Of a stretch of 64,000 nucleotides of DNA, positions 60,632 to 64,000 are shown one piece after another (position 1 is the stretch's first letter; every line of letters starts with the position of its first letter). Source of the stretch: Candidatus Ozemobacteraceae bacterium (lineage in GTDB: Bacteria; Muiribacteriota; Ozemobacteria; Ozemobacterales; Ozemobacteraceae); NCBI GenBank assembly GCA_035373905.1, contig DAOSOK010000009.1, positions 62,001-126,000 of the forward strand. Direction: 5' to 3'. The notes beneath the pieces were generated by a model that saw nothing but the letters and a program-made list of their open reading frames with translations, did not search any database and was not told the origin of the DNA. A program made the position numbers and the translations under genes.

Positions 60632-60668
60632 CGCCCGCCGGGCTTATCATGCCGGCGGGCGCATTTTT
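60632..60668 (+). terminator. Intrinsic terminator after the macroglobulin gene
   Basis: CGCCCGCCGG (60632-60641) pairs with CCGGCGGGCG (60652-60661) around a 10-base loop, followed by CATTTTTT. Confidence 0.92.
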
Positions 60669-60685
60669 TCCACGGGAGTCACGGC

Positions 60686-61795
60686 ATGAGCGAATCGACC
60701 ATCACCGCCTGGGTGGTTCCTTCGGGGAATCTCACCTTCGCAACGCAGGCGAACCGGCGCAGTCTTTACATTTTACTAAGTATTATATCTCTTGCCCTTC
60801 TTCTTGCCGCGGCAGGCACGGGGGCGTTCGCGCAGAACACGCCGGCCGGCGGTCTCGCTTCCCCACCCCTCGATCTGCTTTCCATCCGGAAGGCGGCGGA
60901 GGAAATATCGGGAGATCACCAGAAGGTCAAGGTCGGGTTCTACTTCAATTCGGCGGGCAAGATCGACTTCCAGACATCGAGCCTCCCGCTCGATTTCTAT
61001 ATGTGGATGATGTATCGGGGCACGGAAGAGCCGAAGTTCGAGTTCATGAACTGCCGCATGACGACGATCGAGAAGCAGGAGGAGCACAAACCCTACGCGG
61101 GAACCGACGTGAACTACATGGTGTTCAAGGTCTCCGGCCTGTTCGACCAGAACATCGATTACCGCAACTACCCGTTCGATTCGTTCACCCTTCGCGTGCT
61201 TCTCGAGGACGTCGAGCAGGAGTTCGAGCTTCGTGAGTATATTCCCGACGAGAAAGACTCGGCCCTCGACCCGGCGTTTCATCTGGTCGGCTGGGACATC
61301 CGCAATTTCCGCATCGTGAGCGGCATGCACGAGTATGCCACGTCGTTCGGTCTTCAGAGCGAAAAGCGCGACAGATACTCGCAGATCGCGGCCGAGATCG
61401 ACGTCTCGCGTCTCAACCCGATCATCTTCGCCAAGACCACCGCGCCGGCGATCATCTTCCTTCTCATCGCGTCGCTCGGCTCGCTGCTGCCGCTCGAACA
61501 GATTTCCCAGAAGATCAGCCTGGCGGTCGCCGCCCTGTTCAGTTCGGTCGCGTATCACATCAATCTGTCGCAGGGCCTGCCGCCCCTCAGCTACCTCACG
61601 TTCATCGACCGGATGATGATCGCGAATTACACGATCATCTTCCTCTGCCTGCTGTTCTCGGTCGGCACCCATCTCGCGAACAAAAATGAACTCCCACGCA
61701 TCGAAACGCTTCTGACGCTTGCATCGCGTTTTTTGATCCCCGTTCTCGTCATAGCGGACTTGTACATGCTTCTGTCGAACTGCAGGATGATCTGA
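60686..61795 (+). CDS. Pentameric ligand-gated ion channel homologue (Cys-loop superfamily, prokaryotic)
   Basis: A 369-residue protein with an N-terminal signal or anchor segment (LYILLSIISLALLLAAAG), a beta-sandwich ligand-binding domain and four C-terminal membrane segments. Markers match GLIC-type channels: VKVGFYFNSAGKIDF at strand one, the conserved loop YRNYPFDSFTLRVLLED, then GWDIRNF before the membrane part. TM1 includes IIFLLIASLGSLLPLE. The M2-M3 region reads AYHINLSQGLPPLSYLTF, with the LP-x-x-x-Y-x-T turn of the gating loop. There is no Cys-loop disulfide, as usual for bacteria. GGGAG precedes the ATG, only 18 bases after the previous terminator. The ligand is unknown. Confidence 0.85.
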   Translation: MSESTITAWVVPSGNLTFATQANRRSLYILLSIISLALLLAAAGTGAFAQNTPAGGLASPPLDLLSIRKAAEEISGDHQKVKVGFYFNSAGKIDFQTSSLPLDFYMWMMYRGTEEPKFEFMNCRMTTIEKQEEHKPYAGTDVNYMVFKVSGLFDQNIDYRNYPFDSFTLRVLLEDVEQEFELREYIPDEKDSALDPAFHLVGWDIRNFRIVSGMHEYATSFGLQSEKRDRYSQIAAEIDVSRLNPIIFAKTTAPAIIFLLIASLGSLLPLEQISQKISLAVAALFSSVAYHINLSQGLPPLSYLTFIDRMMIANYTIIFLCLLFSVGTHLANKNELPRIETLLTLASRFLIPVLVIADLYMLLSNCRMI

Positions 61796-61816
61796 ACGCC
61801 TTTCCCCTCGGTCGGC

Positions 61817-61839
61817 GCGGGCGTTTCACGATCCGCCCG
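61817..61839 (-). repeat. Dispersed palindromic repeat, family 1, copy C
   Basis: On the minus strand it reads CGGGCGGATCGTGAAACGCC then CGC. It forms a hairpin, CGGGCG against CGCCCG. It shares its core with copies at 38663 and 41789, in inverted orientation, and could also act as a weak terminator for the channel gene. Confidence 0.6.
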
Positions 61840-61848
61840 GAATGCGCC

Positions 61849-61902
61849 TTGAGACCAATTTGCGTCTCAACCTGCTGAGCGGATACACTATGCGTTGAGA
61901 CC
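61849..61902 (+). promoter_or_regulatory. Threefold TTGAGACC motif overlapping a promoter
   Basis: TTGAGACC occurs at 61849-61856 and 61895-61902, and GTCTCAA in inverted orientation at 61864-61870. The three copies flank the -35 and -10 boxes described next, as expected for repressor sites. The regulator is unknown. Confidence 0.5.
61860..61889 (+). promoter_or_regulatory. Promoter of the DUF362 gene
   Basis: TTGCGT (61860-61865), 18 bases, TACACT (61884-61889). The transcript would start near 61896, leaving room for AGGAGG at 61907-61912. Confidence 0.6.
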
Positions 61903-61921
61903 CAACAGGAGGATGAACACG

Positions 61922-62836
61922 ATGAAGAGGCGCGATTTCCTGAAAATGGCGGCCGGTGCCGCGGCCGCCGTTGCTCTCGGCCCGATGATTTCCGGGGGGA
62001 CCTCCCTGTTCGCCGCCGACGACGCGGCGCTTCCGCCATCGGTCTGGGTCGAAGGCGGGGAACCGGAGGCCATGTTGAAGGCCGCGCTGGATGCGTACGG
62101 CGGCATGGGCCGCTTCGTCAGCCCGGGCGACGTCGTCGTGGTGAAGCCGAACATCGGCTGGGACCGCGCTCCCGAACTCGCCGGCAACACCAATCCCGAC
62201 CTCGTGGCCGGCGTTGTGAAGGCCTGCCTCGAAGCCGGCGCGAAGAAGGTGAAGGTGTTCGACCGCACCTGCGCCAACCCTCTGCGATGCTACGCCAGCA
62301 GCCTCATCGAGGAAAAGGCGGCCGATGCGGGCGCCGAAGTCGCGCACATCGACGATGCCGGTTTCGTCGAGCATCCCCTGCCGAACGGGAAGGTCCTGAA
62401 AAAATGGCCCCTGTATCGCGAGTTTCTCGAAGCGAACAAGGTCATCAACGTCCCGATCGCCAAGCATCACGGCATGGCGACCGTCACCCTCGGCCTCAAG
62501 AACCTGATGGGCATCATGGGCAGCTCTCGCGGCAACCTGCACGAGAATTTCCAGCAGAAGATCGTCGATATAACGACGCATATTCTTCCGACCCTGACGA
62601 TCATCGACGCCTACCGCATCCTCATGGCCCATGGCCCGTCCGGCGGCAACCCCGCCGATGTGAAAATGGCGAAAGCTCTGATCATGAGCCCCTGCACGGT
62701 GACGGCCGACGTCACGGCGCTGCCCCTCTTCGGCCATGAGCTCGATACCATCCCTTACCTCAAGGAAGCCGTCGCACGCGGCCTCGCTAAAACCGACATC
62801 GCCGCCCTCCAGCCGAAGAAGATCGTTCTTCAGTGA
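61922..62836 (+). CDS. Tat-exported DUF362-domain protein
   Basis: A 304-residue protein. ATG at 61922 is chosen since AGGAGG (61907-61912) is nine bases away; the in-frame ATG at 61913 touches the ribosome site. The N-terminus KRRDFLKMAAGAAAAVALGP is a twin-arginine signal, so the protein is exported folded, possibly with a cofactor. The DUF362 core has VVVKPNIGWDRAPE, VFDRTCANPLRCYASS, INVPIAKHHGMATVTLGLKN and LMGIMGSSRGNLH. DUF362 proteins are often linked to iron-sulfur clusters, but no cysteine-rich ferredoxin motif is present here. No function is known to me. Confidence 0.85.
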   Translation: MKRRDFLKMAAGAAAAVALGPMISGGTSLFAADDAALPPSVWVEGGEPEAMLKAALDAYGGMGRFVSPGDVVVVKPNIGWDRAPELAGNTNPDLVAGVVKACLEAGAKKVKVFDRTCANPLRCYASSLIEEKAADAGAEVAHIDDAGFVEHPLPNGKVLKKWPLYREFLEANKVINVPIAKHHGMATVTLGLKNLMGIMGSSRGNLHENFQQKIVDITTHILPTLTIIDAYRILMAHGPSGGNPADVKMAKALIMSPCTVTADVTALPLFGHELDTIPYLKEAVARGLAKTDIAALQPKKIVLQ

Positions 62837-62858
62837 TCCCCCGTTCCGGCGCGCATTC

Positions 62859-62888
62859 TTGACATCCCCGAATGCGGCATGATATGAA
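62859..62888 (+). promoter_or_regulatory. Promoter of the dihydroorotase leader
   Basis: Perfect TTGACA (62859-62864), 18 bases, TATGAA (62883-62888). The transcript would start near 62895, about 260 bases before the coding region. Confidence 0.6.
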
Positions 62889-62894
62889 GCGTTC

Positions 62895-63080
62895 ACCTTG
62901 AAGAGAGGCCGGAACGATCGCTACATGAAGGGATTCTTCATCGAAGTCGGCAACCCGTCGGGGGGCAGGTCATGAGACGATACGCCTGCCCGCGATCGAT
63001 ACCTCTTCCGTATCGTCGTCACAAGGCAGGCGTCTCATCCGCTGCGCGAGACCTCTCGTGCTCTCCTCTGATCCTGGCAT
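62895..63080 (+). promoter_or_regulatory. Structured leader or small RNA upstream of pyrC, family unknown
   Basis: This gene-free stretch (62837-63153) contains nested pairings: ATGAAG with CTTCAT near 62925-62939; GAGAC and GCCTGCC (about 62974-62991) with GGCAGGC and GTCTC (about 63022-63038); and inside them CGATAC with GTATCG. It is followed by a terminator. A 16-codon frame MKGFFIEVGNPSGGRS (62925-62975) could be a leader peptide but has a poor ribosome site. I do not recognise a known riboswitch or PyrR-binding element. Attenuation of pyrC, or an independent small RNA, are both possible. Confidence 0.45.
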
Positions 63081-63120
63081 ACATCCCCGGTGAACGGTCC
63101 GGTTCACCGGGGATGTTTCT
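63081..63120 (+). terminator. Strong hairpin terminator or attenuator before pyrC
   Basis: ACATCCCCGGTGAAC (63081-63095) pairs perfectly with its complement at 63102-63116, followed by TTCTTC. It stands 34 bases before the pyrC start, so it must be bypassed if the visible promoter serves that gene. Confidence 0.8.
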
Positions 63121-63153
63121 TCATGCGGCCTTTCGCATTGGGGAAGCGCGCGA

Positions 63154-64000
63154 ATGCTGATCCGAAACGCCCGCTGGCTCGACAACAACGGGAATGTCCG
63201 TTCCGGCTCGATCCGGATCGAGGGCCAGGCGGTTCATTCGCTGGGAGTCGAGACGCCGGATGACGATGCCGGCAGTGAGATCTTCGACGCCGCCGGCCTT
63301 CTCGCACTTCCCGGGCTGATCGACGCGCACACGCATTTCCGCGAACCGGGCGGCTGCCCCAAGGAGGGTATCGCCAACGGAAGCCGCGCCGCCCTCGCCG
63401 GGGGCGTGACCACCGTTCTCGACATGCCCAACAATCGACCGACCTGCTCGACCCCAGCGCGGCTCGAAGCGAAGAAATCCCTGTTCCGTCGCAAGTGTCG
63501 GACGAACTGGGGCCTCCACATCCTCGCCTCGACCACCGCGCCGGTCCCCGAGGCGATCGCCTCGGCGAAGGTGTTCATGTCGCCGTCGGGGCAGGCGCGC
63601 GCCGTCGTCTCCGTGGATGAGCTGGCCACGATCTTCGTCAGATATCCCCGGGTGACGATCCACGCGGAAGACGCCTCGGAGTTTCCGCAGGGCACGAACC
63701 TGCGCCACCATCTCGCGAGGCCACGCTCCGCTATAGTCAATGCTTTACGAAAGATTGAGACAGCCTACGAAAAACTCGACGCTCGGCAGAGGCCGCGCCT
63801 GGCGCTCTGCCACATCTCGACGCGCGAAGAGGTGGAATGGCTGAGAACCGTGAAGCGCCGAGGCTGGGACGTGTGGGGCGAAACCTGCCCTCACTACCTG
63901 TTCTTCACGCAAACCGACCAGCAGCGAGCCGGCCCGGTGCTGCAGGCGAACCCGCCGCTTCGCGGCACGGAGGACCGCGCCGCCCTTCTGGAAGCTCTTG
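63154..64000 (+). CDS. pyrC: Dihydroorotase (3' end outside window)
   Basis: Cyclic amidohydrolase of pyrimidine synthesis, converting carbamoyl aspartate to dihydroorotate. The zinc-binding signature IDAHTHFREPGG is followed by LAGGVTTVLDMPNNRPTCST, AKVFMSPSG (region of a metal-bridging lysine), VTIHAEDASEF, ALCHISTREEVEW, and GETCPHYLFF then QANPPLRG. This order fits class I dihydroorotase, although hydantoinase-like relatives share most of it. The ATG at 63154 has only a weak GGGGAAG upstream. The frame runs past the right edge, with about 282 residues visible. Confidence 0.85.
   Translation, partial: MLIRNARWLDNNGNVRSGSIRIEGQAVHSLGVETPDDDAGSEIFDAAGLLALPGLIDAHTHFREPGGCPKEGIANGSRAALAGGVTTVLDMPNNRPTCSTPARLEAKKSLFRRKCRTNWGLHILASTTAPVPEAIASAKVFMSPSGQARAVVSVDELATIFVRYPRVTIHAEDASEFPQGTNLRHHLARPRSAIVNALRKIETAYEKLDARQRPRLALCHISTREEVEWLRTVKRRGWDVWGETCPHYLFFTQTDQQRAGPVLQANPPLRGTEDRAALLEAL

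Noticed and set aside
1..64000. tRNA, rRNA, CRISPR array, integrase or insertion sequence
   Set aside because: None found. Repeats seen are either inside genes, short palindromes or hairpin terminators; no regularly spaced direct repeats and no transposase motifs.

Overview
The window is about 64 kb of GC-rich bacterial chromosome that is almost fully coding. It carries roughly 44 protein genes and no rRNA, tRNA, CRISPR array or insertion sequence that I can see. The cell envelope looks diderm: there are Sec and Tat signal peptides, GspG-type pseudopilins and a periplasmic alpha-2-macroglobulin. Several PilT-type ATPases, HEAT-TPR scaffold proteins, many TPR proteins and a Ser/Thr kinase fused to a beta-helix suggest a deep-branching phylum of the Riflebacteria/Ozemobacteria kind. 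That placement is inference from gene content only; no marker gene was compared.

Layout, left part. 1-5.7 kb holds a receptor-like Ser/Thr kinase, truncated by the window edge, and a secreted TPR protein. 5.7-13.4 kb is a potassium-uptake region. A strong promoter starts at a cyclic di-AMP (ydaO-type) riboswitch leading into ktrB, ktrA, a HAMP-PAS membrane sensor and an alpha/beta hydrolase. A second system, trkA-trkH, converges on it from the minus strand. 13.6-18.3 kb is a four-gene nucleoside-type BMP ABC transporter operon with overlapping start and stop codons. 18.5-21.1 kb holds a Na+-coupled NSS-family transporter and a small membrane protein. 21.2-24.8 kb holds spoIID-recN and then the HU gene, each with clear signals.

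Middle part. 24.9-32.1 kb is one minus-strand operon of seven genes: two canonical PilT ATPases, a HEAT-TPR protein, two PilT-like proteins that have lost key catalytic residues, a GspG-like pseudopilin and a second pilin-like protein. A paralogous HEAT-TPR gene reads away from it. This cluster is the best candidate for an undescribed system. It is followed by a small DUF4177-type gene, recG, rsmD, a glycine-zipper secreted protein, an orphan DUF5706 (Pycsar-effector-like) membrane protein and recD2.

Right part. 41.9-50 kb carries a large unrecognised membrane protein, moeA, a DUF1786 protein, a secreted helical protein, an ArsP/DUF318-type permease and a TPR protein. 50.1-52.7 kb holds a coiled-coil protein, a zinc-ribbon/TM/pilin-like fusion and a secreted TPR protein. 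52.8-61.8 kb has a Na+/alanine symporter with an inserted domain, a 1986-residue thioester alpha-2-macroglobulin and a pentameric ligand-gated ion channel homologue. The window ends with a Tat-exported DUF362 protein and a dihydroorotase preceded by a structured leader with a terminator.

Two features recur across the window. Several genes have a -10 hexamer about 6-10 bases before the start codon and no Shine-Dalgarno sequence, which suggests leaderless transcripts. Short AT-rich codon islands (ATA, TTA, AGA) interrupt otherwise GC3-rich genes.
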